In this document: in pieces, positions 26,446 through 37,005 of the stretch
Position numbering within the stretch: position 1 is the first letter of the stretch
How the letters are laid out: each line of letters begins with the position of its first letter
NCBI RefSeq assembly: GCF_015223355.1
Contig: NZ_JADFFK010000006.1
Coordinates: forward strand, 186,001 to 250,000
Direction of reading: 5' to 3'
From: Salipiger mangrovisoli
Lineage (GTDB): Bacteria > Pseudomonadota > Alphaproteobacteria > Rhodobacterales > Rhodobacteraceae
DNA length: 64,000 bases
Program-made: the position numbers and the translations under genes
Notes under the pieces: model-generated
The model's database searches: none
Seen by the model: only the letters and a program-made list of their open reading frames with translations
Told to the model about the DNA's origin: nothing

Positions 26446-27444
26446 TCAGGCGCCGGACTTCAGCTGCTCGACCAGCTCGAGCAGCTTGGCGCTGTCCGGA
26501 TCCTCGGTGCCGAACTTCTCGTCGAAGGCCGGGCGCATCAGCGCCTCCATCGCGGCATTCTCCTCTTCCGTCGCGGTCCGGACCGCGACGCCCTTGGCCT
26601 CGAGCTCGGCCGGTGCGGCCTGCTGCGCGGCCTCGCCCGCCTCGACGGCCCAGAGCGCCGCCTCGTGGCCGGCCTTGTCGAGCGCCGCCTTGGCGGTGTC
26701 GGACAGGCCCTGGTAGAACTTCGGGTTGAGATAGCCGTGGAAATAGACCGAGATCACCGGGCTCACCACGAACTGGTCCTGGACCTCGTAGTACTTGCGC
26801 GAGAGTGCCGCATCTGCGCCGGTCAGAGCGCCGTCCAGCACACCGGTTGCCAGCGCCTGGTAGACCTCGGAGCCCGGCATCGCCGAGGGCGCGGCACCAA
26901 GTGCGGCAAGTCCCGCGTCGAAGGCCGGCGAGAGGCCGCGGATCTTCATGCCCTTGAAATCCTCGGGCCCGGCCAGCGGCTTGCCCTTCGAGGTGAAGAC
27001 CGAGGAATTGGTCTGGAACAGCCAGACGACGTTCTCGACCCCCTTGGAGCGCAGCTTCTCCTCGAGGAACCCCGCCGCCTCGGATCCGTCCCAGTTGCGC
27101 CAGATCCGCATGTCGGAGAAGGCGTAGGGTGCGGTGGTCACGGTCATGATGGGCAGCGTCTTGCCCCACTGGAACTGCACCGAGAAGGCGCATTCGATCT
27201 CGCCCTTGGCAACGGCGAGGATGTTCTCGTTCGCCCCGACGAGGCTGTCGGCCCCGAAGACCTGCACGTCGATCTCGCCGTTCGACAGCGTCTCGACCTC
27301 CTCCGCCCAGCGGTCGATCACCTTGGCGACGGAATGGGCGGGGGGCAGCTGGTGGCTGCACCGCATGGCGGTGGGATCGGCGGACGCCGCCGTCGATGTC
27401 AGGGTCGCCATCGCCGCGGCGATGCCAAGCGCTTTGAAGTCCAT
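26446..27444 (-). CDS. TRAP transporter substrate-binding protein (DctP family), second system
   Basis: A 332-residue periplasmic protein with a signal peptide (cleavage likely after ASA, about residue 22). The DctP blocks FKGMKIRGLSPAF and LDGALTGADAAL are visible. It follows the HMG-CoA-lyase-like gene after a 72-bp gap in the same direction. The ligand is unknown; the neighbouring enzymes point to a branched or hydroxylated dicarboxylate. Confidence 0.92.
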   Translation of the reverse strand: MDFKALGIAAAMATLTSTAASADPTAMRCSHQLPPAHSVAKVIDRWAEEVETLSNGEIDVQVFGADSLVGANENILAVAKGEIECAFSVQFQWGKTLPIMTVTTAPYAFSDMRIWRNWDGSEAAGFLEEKLRSKGVENVVWLFQTNSSVFTSKGKPLAGPEDFKGMKIRGLSPAFDAGLAALGAAPSAMPGSEVYQALATGVLDGALTGADAALSRKYYEVQDQFVVSPVISVYFHGYLNPKFYQGLSDTAKAALDKAGHEAALWAVEAGEAAQQAAPAELEAKGVAVRTATEEENAAMEALMRPAFDEKFGTEDPDSAKLLELVEQLKSGA

Positions 27445-27516
27445 GGTGGTTCTCCTCCCTTTAATGCGTTGTTCCGCGGGGCTCCCTTCCCCGCTTCCGA
27501 AGATCCCGCCCGCCCG

Positions 27517-28473
27517 TCAAGGGCGCGCGGCCTGCCAGCTCATCGCGCGCGGCGGCCCGGCCTTCGCCAGCGCACCGAAAAGCGCCTCGCCCGGCATCTC
27601 GCCTGCGGGGATGTCGCGCAGCGCGACGAGCTTTCCGAGGTCGATGCCGGTGCTGAATCCCATGGTCTCGGCGAGGAACACGAGGTCCTCGATCACCACG
27701 TTGCCGGTGGCACCGGGGGCGAAGGGGCAGCCGCCGAGCCCGGCGAGCGAGGCGTCGAGGATGCGGCAGCCCGCGTCGAGCGCCGCCGCCGCGTTGGCGA
27801 TGCCGGTGCCGCGGGTGTCATGCAGGTGCAGCACGTAGGGCAGCGGGCCGAGTCGATCCGCGATCCGGCGGCAGAGGCTGGCGACCTGCCGCGGACCTGC
27901 GTAGCCCACAGTGTCAGCGACGCCGACCATGTCGACGCCCGCCTCGAGGCAGCGGTCGATCATCCGCAGCACCGCGTCCTCAGGCACCGCGCCCGAGAGC
28001 GAGCAACCGAAGGCCATGGCGATGCCCGCGTTGATGATCGTCGCCGATCCGGCCTCGTCGCGCAGCCGCACGACATTGGCGATCTCGGCAAGGCTCTGTT
28101 CCTGGGTGCGCCGGACGTTGGCCGCGTTGTGCGCTTCGCTGGCCGATATCACCAAGGTGATCTCCTGCACGCCGGTCGCCAGTGCATCTGTGGCCCCGCG
28201 CTGGTTAAGCGCGAGCGCGATGCCGTGGGCGCCCGGATGGCGGCTCACTCCGGCGATCACTTCGCGCACGTCGGCGAAGCGGGGCACCTTGTCCGCCGGC
28301 AGGAACGAGCCGACCTCGAAATACCGAACGCCTGCAGCCGCCTCGCGGTCCACCCATTCGAGCTTCTTCGGCGTCGAGGGCCAGCGCGCGGTCATCTGCA
28401 GCCCGTCGCGCAGGCCGACCTCGCGGATGGCGAGCTGCGACGCGGGGTAGGCGCTCAGCACGTCGGCGCTCAT
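27517..28473 (-). CDS. HMG-CoA lyase-like enzyme
   Basis: A 318-residue TIM-barrel lyase. Family motifs: REVGLRDGLQ (R22, D23), metal-binding HLHDTRG (H216, H218) and the signature LAGLGGCPFAPGATGN with C249. It would cleave a 3-hydroxyacyl-CoA into two products, classically HMG-CoA to acetoacetate and acetyl-CoA. The start at 28473 overlaps the CaiB-type gene by 4 bp; the frame stays open far upstream only because of GC-rich overlap. Pairing with a CoA-transferase means it probably acts on the activated substrate. Citramalyl-CoA-like lyase activity is an alternative. Confidence 0.88.
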   Translation of the reverse strand: MSADVLSAYPASQLAIREVGLRDGLQMTARWPSTPKKLEWVDREAAAGVRYFEVGSFLPADKVPRFADVREVIAGVSRHPGAHGIALALNQRGATDALATGVQEITLVISASEAHNAANVRRTQEQSLAEIANVVRLRDEAGSATIINAGIAMAFGCSLSGAVPEDAVLRMIDRCLEAGVDMVGVADTVGYAGPRQVASLCRRIADRLGPLPYVLHLHDTRGTGIANAAAALDAGCRILDASLAGLGGCPFAPGATGNVVIEDLVFLAETMGFSTGIDLGKLVALRDIPAGEMPGEALFGALAKAGPPRAMSWQAARP

Positions 28474-29609
28474 CGGGCGGCCTCCAGCGCGCCGAGGATC
28501 TCGGCGTTGTGCTGGCCGATGCCCGGCACGTCGACCGAGCGTGACACCACCGGCGCGCCGTCGATCTGCACCGGCAGCGATGGCGCGCGGAAATCCTTCC
28601 GGTCGGCGTACTGCGAGGTGAAGAGCCCGCCGGGGCGGTTCACATGCGGGTCGTCGTACATCTCGGCCGGGCGCGAGACCGGGGCGAAGAGCAGGTCGTT
28701 CTCCTCCATGATCCGAACCATTTCGGCGAAGGGCCGGGCGGCGATCTTCGCGGCGACCTGCGGCAGCGTCCAGTCGCGCGCGGCGATCTGGTCGGGGCGG
28801 TTCTGCAGCCGCGGATCGTCGAACAGATGCTCGAGCCCGAGCCCCTTGCACAGTTTCTCCCATTGCCCGTCGGTGGCGGCGCCGACGAAGATCTGCCGCC
28901 CGTCCGAGGTGGGAAACAGGTCGTAGACGGGCCAGGAGAACACCCGCTCGGGCAGCGGCGGCGCCTCGGTGCCCTCGATGTCGAACTGCACCATGTGCTG
29001 GGCGACGAGCAGCAGGCAGTTTTCGAAGAGTCCGGCGCGCACGGCGCTGCCGCTGCCGGTCTTGCCGCGCTGGATCAGTGCCGCCAGCACGCCATAGGCG
29101 GTGAAAAGCCCGCCCATGATGTCGTTGGCCGAAGAGCCGATGCGCAGCGGCCGGCCGGTCGGGCCGGTCATGTAGGCCATGCCCGTCATCATCTGCACCA
29201 CCTCGTCCATCGCGGCGCGGTGCTCGTAGGGGCCCTTGAGGAACCCCTTGCACGAGGCGACGATCAGCGAGGGGCAGGCGGCGCGCAGCTGGTCGGGCGC
29301 AAGGCCCATCCTGGCGAGGGTTTCGTCGCGGAAGTTCTCGACGAAGACATCCGCCGTGGCGATGAGCCCGTGCAGCCGGGCAAGGTCGGCGGGGTCCTTC
29401 ACGTCGAGGGTGACCGACTTCTTGCCGCGGTTGAACGTCGGGAAGAAGCCCGCGCCCATGCCGGTCAGGTTGCGCGTCTTGTCGCCCTGCGGCGGCTCGA
29501 CCTTGATCACCTCGGCGCCGAGGAAGCCGAGGAACATGCCGGTCGAGGGGCCCATGACCATGTGGCTCATCTCGACCACACGTATCCCGTCGAGGGGTTT
29601 CTCGGTCAT
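28470..29609 (-). CDS. CaiB/BaiF-type CoA-transferase (class III)
   Basis: A 379-residue class III CoA-transferase that moves CoA between carboxylic acids by an aspartyl-CoA intermediate. The opening LDGIRVVEMSHMVMGP and the block FLGAEVIKVEPPQGD are characteristic. The start at 29609 has GGGAGGAG upstream; the longer frame reaches back past the promoter region of the divergent LysR gene. It heads the minus-strand operon and overlaps the lyase gene, suggesting activation then cleavage of an imported acid. Confidence 0.9.
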   Translation of the reverse strand: MTEKPLDGIRVVEMSHMVMGPSTGMFLGFLGAEVIKVEPPQGDKTRNLTGMGAGFFPTFNRGKKSVTLDVKDPADLARLHGLIATADVFVENFRDETLARMGLAPDQLRAACPSLIVASCKGFLKGPYEHRAAMDEVVQMMTGMAYMTGPTGRPLRIGSSANDIMGGLFTAYGVLAALIQRGKTGSGSAVRAGLFENCLLLVAQHMVQFDIEGTEAPPLPERVFSWPVYDLFPTSDGRQIFVGAATDGQWEKLCKGLGLEHLFDDPRLQNRPDQIAARDWTLPQVAAKIAARPFAEMVRIMEENDLLFAPVSRPAEMYDDPHVNRPGGLFTSQYADRKDFRAPSLPVQIDGAPVVSRSVDVPGIGQHNAEILGALEAAR

Positions 29610-29663
29610 CGCGCTCTCCTCCCAGAACTGCTCGCAGGAAATGTATGTCAGGGTGGCTCCCGT

Positions 29664-29707
29664 CGGAAAATTATATTGTTCCGAAAGATGCCTTCTGAAA
29701 TACAGAA
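29664..29707. promoter_or_regulatory. Two inverted repeats in the LysR divergent promoter
   Basis: In the gap between the CoA-transferase and LysR genes are CGGAA-N10-TTCCG (29664-29683) and TTCTGAAATACAGAA (29693-29707, a perfect 5+5 repeat). Both are of LysR-site size and placed 18-60 bp before the LysR start. They are candidate recall and activation sites for the divergent regulator. Confidence 0.5.
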
Positions 29708-29725
29708 CGCAGGGCGGAGGCATCC

Positions 29726-30658
29726 ATGGATTCAAGACAGCTTCGGTACTTCGTGGCGGTGTGCGATTTCCGCAACCTTTCGCACGCGGCGGACCATTGC
29801 CACGTCGCCGCCTCGGCGATCTCGCAGCATGTTGCGGCGCTTGAGGCGGAGCTCGGCACGCCGCTCTTCACCCGCCGCCCGCGCGGCATGGAGCCTACCG
29901 CGGCGGGGCTGAAGCTCGAGACCCATGCGCGCGCCATCCTCGCGGCCTTCGAGACCGCGGCCGAGGATGTGCGCACCGGGCAGGCCGAGGTCTCCGGCGC
30001 GATCAGCATCGGCATGCCCTTCTCGGTGATCTCGGTGATCGGCGGTCCGCTCATGCGCCGGGTGATGGGCGAGATGCCGCGGGTGAAGCTGCTGCTGCGC
30101 GAGGTGCTTTCGGGCGTCGGCTTCCAGGCGGTGCAGCGGGGCGAGATCGAGGCCGGGCTGATCTTCAACCCTCCGGTCGACAGCCAGACCGAGCGCATCG
30201 CGCTGCTCGAGGAGGAGGTCTTCTGCATCGGGCACCCGGACATCCTCGGGGTCTCCTCCGATCCGATCCGGCTGAAGGACATCGCCGAACTGCCGCTGGC
30301 GATCCTGCAGAGCGGCTACCTGTCACGGGCGCTGAACGACCGTCCGGCGGAGTTCGCCTTCCTCGAGGCCTCGGCGCGGATCCAGCTGGCCTCGGTGGCG
30401 GCGACGCTCGGCGCGATGAAGGAGGGGCTGGCCTGCACGCTGGCACCCAAGGTACTCGTCAGCGACGATCTCGCGGCGGGCCGGCTGGTGGCGCGGCCGA
30501 TCCGCGACCCGAGCCCGCGCCGCACGCTCTACTGGGTGGTGCCGCTCGACGCCCGCCCGACCCCCCTGCGCGAGATCATGTTCGAGACCATCCGTGGCCA
30601 GATCGTCGCCTCGGTCACCGAGGGGCGCTGGCTCGGGGCGCAGCTGATCACGGACTGA
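29726..30658 (+). CDS. LysR-family transcriptional regulator
   Basis: A 310-residue LysR protein with an N-terminal helix-turn-helix (MDSRQLRYFVAVCDFRNLSHAA, ASAISQHVAALEAELG, LFTRRPRGMEPTAAG). It is divergent from the CoA-transferase/lyase/TRAP operon and is most likely its activator. The start follows GGGCGGAGG. The effector is probably an intermediate of that pathway. Confidence 0.92.
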   Translation: MDSRQLRYFVAVCDFRNLSHAADHCHVAASAISQHVAALEAELGTPLFTRRPRGMEPTAAGLKLETHARAILAAFETAAEDVRTGQAEVSGAISIGMPFSVISVIGGPLMRRVMGEMPRVKLLLREVLSGVGFQAVQRGEIEAGLIFNPPVDSQTERIALLEEEVFCIGHPDILGVSSDPIRLKDIAELPLAILQSGYLSRALNDRPAEFAFLEASARIQLASVAATLGAMKEGLACTLAPKVLVSDDLAAGRLVARPIRDPSPRRTLYWVVPLDARPTPLREIMFETIRGQIVASVTEGRWLGAQLITD

Positions 30659-30769
30659 ATGCGCAGGCGGCGGTCCGCCCGCTGCGGCCGGCGCGTGTGA
30701 TCCACTGGCGAAGGCGCTTGTGCGCGGCGTGCGGCTGGCCTAGGTCTGGGCCAGCAACTGGACCCGGTC

Positions 30770-31075
30770 ATGCTCCGCAGGATACTTGCCGTCACGCTCG
30801 TGCTGGCGCACCTCTTTCTGATCTTCCCCTCGACCCCCGCTCAGGCGGCGTCCGGGGGTTGCGCGGGCTCCATCACCGCCCTCGACGTCTGCGAGATGCC
30901 GCTCGGCTTCGGCGCGCAGCAACTGCCCGGCGGGAAATGCACCAGCTGCGTCCTGCTGCCCGAGGCGTCGCTTCCGGCGCTCGAGCTGCCGGTGTCCGGC
31001 GACCTCCTGCCCAACGACAGCGCCGCCGTGCGTGGCAGCGAGCCGCTGCCGCTCAAGCCCCCGCCAAGATCCTGA
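30770..31075 (+). CDS. Small exported cysteine-containing protein, unknown function
   Basis: A 101-residue protein with a clear signal peptide (MLRRILAVTLVLAHLFLIF, cleavage likely after AQA near residue 26). The mature part has four cysteines, one in CAG, one in VCEM and a KCTSC pair, and a Pro-rich tail. I do not recognise the family. It lies 112 bp after a LysR gene and 84 bp before a DoxX gene in the same direction, so it may belong with the DoxX and Tat-exported VOC genes. The cysteine pair could bind metal or be redox-active; this is speculation. Confidence 0.6.
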   Translation: MLRRILAVTLVLAHLFLIFPSTPAQAASGGCAGSITALDVCEMPLGFGAQQLPGGKCTSCVLLPEASLPALELPVSGDLLPNDSAAVRGSEPLPLKPPPRS

Positions 31076-31158
31076 TCCCCTGAACCTTTCGACGCGGCGC
31101 GTGGCGCCGCACCCCCATTCAGGGCGCAGCATCGCTGCGTCATCAGGAAAGATCCGAC

Positions 31159-31623
31159 ATGACACAGACGTCTCTTGATCCCCGGCAGACGCCGGACCAA
31201 TCCCTTATATTCCCGAAACTCGCCCCGCTCTACGCGGCGCTCTCGCCGCTGGCGGTGACATGGCTGCGGGTGATCTGCGGCCTCGCGCTCATGGTGCATG
31301 GCTGGCCGAAAATCACCAACCCGCTCGGCGCGACCGGCATGGTCGAAGGCATGGGCTTCCACCCCGGCTGGCTCTGGTCCGTGGCGCTCTCGGTCACCGA
31401 GTTCGGCGGCGGGCTGCTGCTGGTGCTGGGCCTGCTGACCCGGCTCGCGGCGGCGGGCACGACGGTGGTGCTGCTGGTCACCGTCTACTTCCACTGGATC
31501 CTGAAGGAGCAGGGCTACTCCGGTGCCGAGCTGTCGCTGATCTGGTCGGCGGTCACCTTCTTCTTTGTGGCGCATGGCGGCGGGCGGCTGTCGCTCGACG
31601 CGCGCTTGGGCAAGCAGCTCTGA
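31159..31623 (+). CDS. DoxX-family membrane protein
   Basis: A 154-residue inner-membrane protein with four hydrophobic helices and the DoxX features: an early WLRVICGLALMVHGWPKI segment, then FGGGLLLVLGLLTRLAA and a helix around residues 95-110. DoxX proteins are linked with redox or sulfur-stress functions and often accompany oxygenases, but their biochemistry is poorly defined. It precedes the Tat-exported VOC protein by 50 bp. Confidence 0.87.
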   Translation: MTQTSLDPRQTPDQSLIFPKLAPLYAALSPLAVTWLRVICGLALMVHGWPKITNPLGATGMVEGMGFHPGWLWSVALSVTEFGGGLLLVLGLLTRLAAAGTTVVLLVTVYFHWILKEQGYSGAELSLIWSAVTFFFVAHGGGRLSLDARLGKQL

Positions 31624-31673
31624 AAGGGAGAGCGGGCGGCCGGACCTCCGGCTGCCCGCAGCAGGAGACAGAG

Positions 31674-32543
31674 ATGAACAGACGGTCCTTTTTCGGCACG
31701 GCCATGGCGGCCTCGGCGCTTGGCCTGCCCGGCCTCGGCGGCGCGGAAACCTTGCGCAACACCCTGCCGCGCGCGGCGCCGATCCATGTCGGGGCGGTGG
31801 GCCTCCGGGCGCGCGACGCCGAGCGGCTGGCGGCCTGGTACGTGCAGACCCTCGGCCTGCGCGAGATCGACAGGGCGGGCAGCACGATCCGGCTCGGCGC
31901 GGAGGCGCCGCTGCTCAGCATCACCGAGATCGCGGGCCTGCGGCGCGCGGGCGCGCGCGAAGCCGGGCTCTACCACACCGCCTTCCTGCTGCCGACGCGC
32001 GCCGACCTCGGGCGCTGGGTGCTGCAGGCGGTGGAGCGCGACCTCGGCGTCGACGGGGCGGCGGACCACCTTGTCAGCGAGGCGATCTACATGACCGACC
32101 CCGAGGGCAACGGGGTGGAGCTCTACGCGGACCGGCCGCAGCAGGACTGGCGCTGGACCGACGGCAGGGTCGAGATGGCCTCGGTGCCCTTCGACGCGCA
32201 GGCCGTGGTGGCGGCCGCTGGCACGGCCCCCGCGCGCTGGACCGGCGCGCCCGCGGGCACGATGATCGGCCACGTGCACCTCAAGGTGGGCAATGCTTCC
32301 GCCGCCGCGAGCTGGTGGCAGGAGCGGCTCGGCTTCGACGAGGTGCGGCGGCGCGACGGGGCGGTGTTCCTGTCGACCGGGCGCTATCACCACCACGTCG
32401 CGGTGAACGAATGGGTCTCGGCCGGGGCAGGGCGGCGCTCGGCGCAGACAACCGGGCTCGATTTCGTCGAGCTGCGGCGGAGCACCCCGGCGGCCCCGGC
32501 GGAATTCACCGACGACTGGGGCACCGTGATCCGGGTTATCTGA
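31674..32543 (+). CDS. Tat-exported VOC-family protein (extradiol dioxygenase/glyoxalase-like)
   Basis: A 289-residue protein with a twin-arginine signal (MNRRSFFGTAMAASALG, cleavage near residue 25) followed by two VOC domains of the CatE/catechol 2,3-dioxygenase type. Candidate metal residues are in IHVGAV, GHVHLKV, YHHHVAV and the GNGVELYAD block. VOC dioxygenases are normally cytosolic, so a Tat signal is unusual and suggests that a cofactor-loaded enzyme works in the periplasm. The start follows GCAGGAGA; the frame upstream overlaps the DoxX gene and is not used. Substrate unknown. Confidence 0.83.
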   Translation: MNRRSFFGTAMAASALGLPGLGGAETLRNTLPRAAPIHVGAVGLRARDAERLAAWYVQTLGLREIDRAGSTIRLGAEAPLLSITEIAGLRRAGAREAGLYHTAFLLPTRADLGRWVLQAVERDLGVDGAADHLVSEAIYMTDPEGNGVELYADRPQQDWRWTDGRVEMASVPFDAQAVVAAAGTAPARWTGAPAGTMIGHVHLKVGNASAAASWWQERLGFDEVRRRDGAVFLSTGRYHHHVAVNEWVSAGAGRRSAQTTGLDFVELRRSTPAAPAEFTDDWGTVIRVI

Positions 32544-32612
32544 CTTTTTCCATTGCGGCGGGCGGGTTGGCCCTGCCTGCCGCACGCCCGACCCTGCGCC
32601 AGGCGAGGCCGG

Positions 32613-33065
32613 TCATTCGGCCCGCGGCTGGAGCGCGGCGCAGATTTCCTCGAGATCGTCGAGCAGCTTCTCGATCCGCCGCGCGCCGATCTCGGCCTCG
32701 AGCCGGGCGTAGATCCCGGCGCTCTCCGGCGCGACCGCGGTCACCAGCGCCGCGCCGGCATCGGTCAGGCTGATCTGCTGGCGCCGGCCGTCGTTCGGGT
32801 CTCGGGTCATCGCCACGAAGCCGCGCTCGTCGAGCCCGCGCAGGATGCGCGTCAGCGACTGCGGCAGCAACGCCGCCCCTTCCGAGAGAGTCGACGCATC
32901 GGTCGTGCCGCGCTCGTCAAGCACCCGGATGACCCGCCATTGCTGCTCGGTCACGCCATGGGCGCCCAGCATCGGGCGGAATCGCTCCATCACCAGTTCC
33001 CGCGTGCGCAGCAGCGACATGGGCAGGCTGCGCCGCGTTTCGGCGAGGTCTTTTCTTTCGGTCAC
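32613..33065 (-). CDS. hpaR: MarR-family regulator HpaR, homoprotocatechuate operon
   Basis: A 150-residue MarR-type repressor with winged helix at about residues 40-105 (VTEQQWRVIRVLDERG, SLTRILRGLDERGFV, DPNDGRRQQISLT). The N-terminal block SLLRTRELVMERFRPML is typical of HpaR/HpcR, which represses homoprotocatechuate genes until the substrate binds. It starts with GTG and is divergent from hpaF, with two similar palindromes in the 94-bp gap. Confidence 0.87.
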   Translation of the reverse strand: MTERKDLAETRRSLPMSLLRTRELVMERFRPMLGAHGVTEQQWRVIRVLDERGTTDASTLSEGAALLPQSLTRILRGLDERGFVAMTRDPNDGRRQQISLTDAGAALVTAVAPESAGIYARLEAEIGARRIEKLLDDLEEICAALQPRAE

Positions 33066-33090
33066 GGGAGGCCCTCCAAGGTGGATTTAC

Positions 33091-33141
33091 TTCACATGTT
33101 TAATATCTGATTGACAAGCAATTCATTAATTAACATGTTAA
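33091..33141. promoter_or_regulatory. HpaR operator pair and hpa promoter
   Basis: Two copies of an ACATGT-centred palindrome: TTAACATGTTAA (33130-33141, perfect) and TTCACATGTTTA (33091-33102, imperfect), centres 39 bp apart. A TTGACA box at 33111-33116 faces hpaF, with the perfect palindrome overlying its -10 region; the other copy would cover the hpaR promoter. This arrangement fits joint repression of both genes by HpaR. Confidence 0.65.
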
Positions 33142-33159
33142 ACGATATGGAGGAGAGCC

Positions 33160-33549
33160 ATGCCGCATCTGCGACTTGAATACTCGCCCGGGCTCGAGCG
33201 CCGCGCCGATCTCGGCGCGCTCTGCGACAGCCTGCACCGGGCGATGATGGAGACCGGGATCTTTCCGCTGGCGGGTATCCGCATCCGCGCCTTCCGGGCG
33301 GATCACTGGATCGTCGCGGACGGGCTGCCCGAGAATGATTTCGCCGCGCTCACCCTCATGGTGGGGGCGGGGCGGCCGCGGCAGCTGCTGGCCAGGGCAG
33401 GGGCCGCGATCATGGCCGCCGCCGAGGCCGCGCTGGCCGGACCGCTCGCCAGCCCGCATTTCGCGCTGTCGCTGGAGATCCGCGAGATCGACCCCGAGCT
33501 CAGCTGGAAGAACACCCCCATTCACGCCCGCCTGTCGGGCAAGGCCTGA
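33160..33549 (+). CDS. hpaF: 5-carboxymethyl-2-hydroxymuconate isomerase
   Basis: A 129-residue cytosolic isomerase of the tautomerase superfamily, the usual size of HpaF/HpcD. Pro2, which becomes the N-terminal catalytic base, is present (MPHL), and the pattern HLRLEYSPGL, GIRIRAF and DHWIVADG is characteristic. It is first in the hpa operon, with a GGAGGA ribosome site. It converts CHM to 2-oxo-hept-3-ene-dioate after HpaE. Confidence 0.9.
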   Translation: MPHLRLEYSPGLERRADLGALCDSLHRAMMETGIFPLAGIRIRAFRADHWIVADGLPENDFAALTLMVGAGRPRQLLARAGAAIMAAAEAALAGPLASPHFALSLEIREIDPELSWKNTPIHARLSGKA

Positions 33550-33563
33550 GGAAGGATGAGCCG

Positions 33564-35075
<1,512 letters not shown>

Positions 35076-35110
35076 GGAGGCCGCGACCGACGTTCGAGGG
35101 AGGAGACACC

Positions 35111-36091
<981 letters not shown>

Positions 36092-36123
36092 GCGCGCGGG
36101 TCCGTGAAAGACAGGAGCTAGAG

Positions 36124-37005
36124 ATGACACGTTCCATTCCGGCCCGCATCGCGGCCTTCCGCGCACAGGGCGCCGACCGCTTTGGCCTTGTCACCGAAGA
36201 GGGCATCGTCGATCTGACGCCGCAGTTCGAGGGCCGGTTCCGCGGGCTCAAACAGGTGATCGAGGCGGGCGCTCTGGAAACGGTGATCGCCGCCGGTGCG
36301 GGCTGCCGCGCCACCCACAAGACCGAGGAGGTCGAGTTCCTGATCCCCCTCGCCAATCCCGAGAAGCTGATCTGCGTCGGCGTGAACTTCCCCGACCGCA
36401 ACGCCGAGTACAAGGACGGGCAGGAGGCACCGCCGCACCCCTCGCTCTTCATCCGCTTCCCGCGCAGCTTCACCGGGCACGGGCGCGCGCTGCTGCGCCC
36501 GCCGGAAAGCCCGCAGCTCGACTACGAGGGCGAGATCGCCATCGTCATCGGCAAGGCGGGCCGACGGATCCCGCGCGAGGAGGCCTACGGGCATATCGCC
36601 GCGATCACCCTCTGCAACGAGGGCACGATCCGCGACTGGGTGCGCCACGCCAAGTTCAACGTGACGCAAGGAAAGAACTGGGACGGCTCGGGCTCCATCG
36701 GCCCCTGGCTCGTTCCCTTCCGCGAGGCGGGGCAGCTCGATGACATCGCGCTCGAGACGCGGGTCAACGGCGAGGTGCGGCAGAGCGACCGCACCGGCCG
36801 GATGATCTTCGATTTCCGCGAGATCATCCGCTACGTTTCGACCTTCTGCACGCTGGTGCCGGGAGACATCCTCGTCTGCGGCACGCCCACCGGCGCGGGC
36901 GCGCGCTTCGATCCGCCGCGCTGGCTGGTGCCCGGCGACGTCATCGAGGTCGAGGCCGAGGGCATCGGCATCCTGCGCAACACCGTGGCGGACGAGCCAT
37001 GCTGA
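36124..37005 (+). CDS. hpaG: FAH-family decarboxylase/isomerase of the homoprotocatechuate path
   Basis: A 293-residue FAH-fold enzyme with E135 and E137 (YEGEIAIV) and E166 (CNEGT) at the metal site; the glutamate-containing NEGT form is common in HpaG. It decarboxylates and isomerises 5-oxopent-3-ene-1,2,5-tricarboxylate. It is single-domain, unlike the duplicated HpaG of E. coli. The start at 36124 follows GGAG; the longer upstream frame overlaps hpaD. It overlaps hpaH by 7 bp. Confidence 0.88.
   Translation: MTRSIPARIAAFRAQGADRFGLVTEEGIVDLTPQFEGRFRGLKQVIEAGALETVIAAGAGCRATHKTEEVEFLIPLANPEKLICVGVNFPDRNAEYKDGQEAPPHPSLFIRFPRSFTGHGRALLRPPESPQLDYEGEIAIVIGKAGRRIPREEAYGHIAAITLCNEGTIRDWVRHAKFNVTQGKNWDGSGSIGPWLVPFREAGQLDDIALETRVNGEVRQSDRTGRMIFDFREIIRYVSTFCTLVPGDILVCGTPTGAGARFDPPRWLVPGDVIEVEAEGIGILRNTVADEPC

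Noticed and set aside
25936-28926. Nearly 1000-codon plus-strand frame opposite the second TRAP and lyase genes
   Set aside because: It lies antisense to four recognised genes and has low-complexity His/Arg/Asp-rich composition, so it is a codon-bias shadow.
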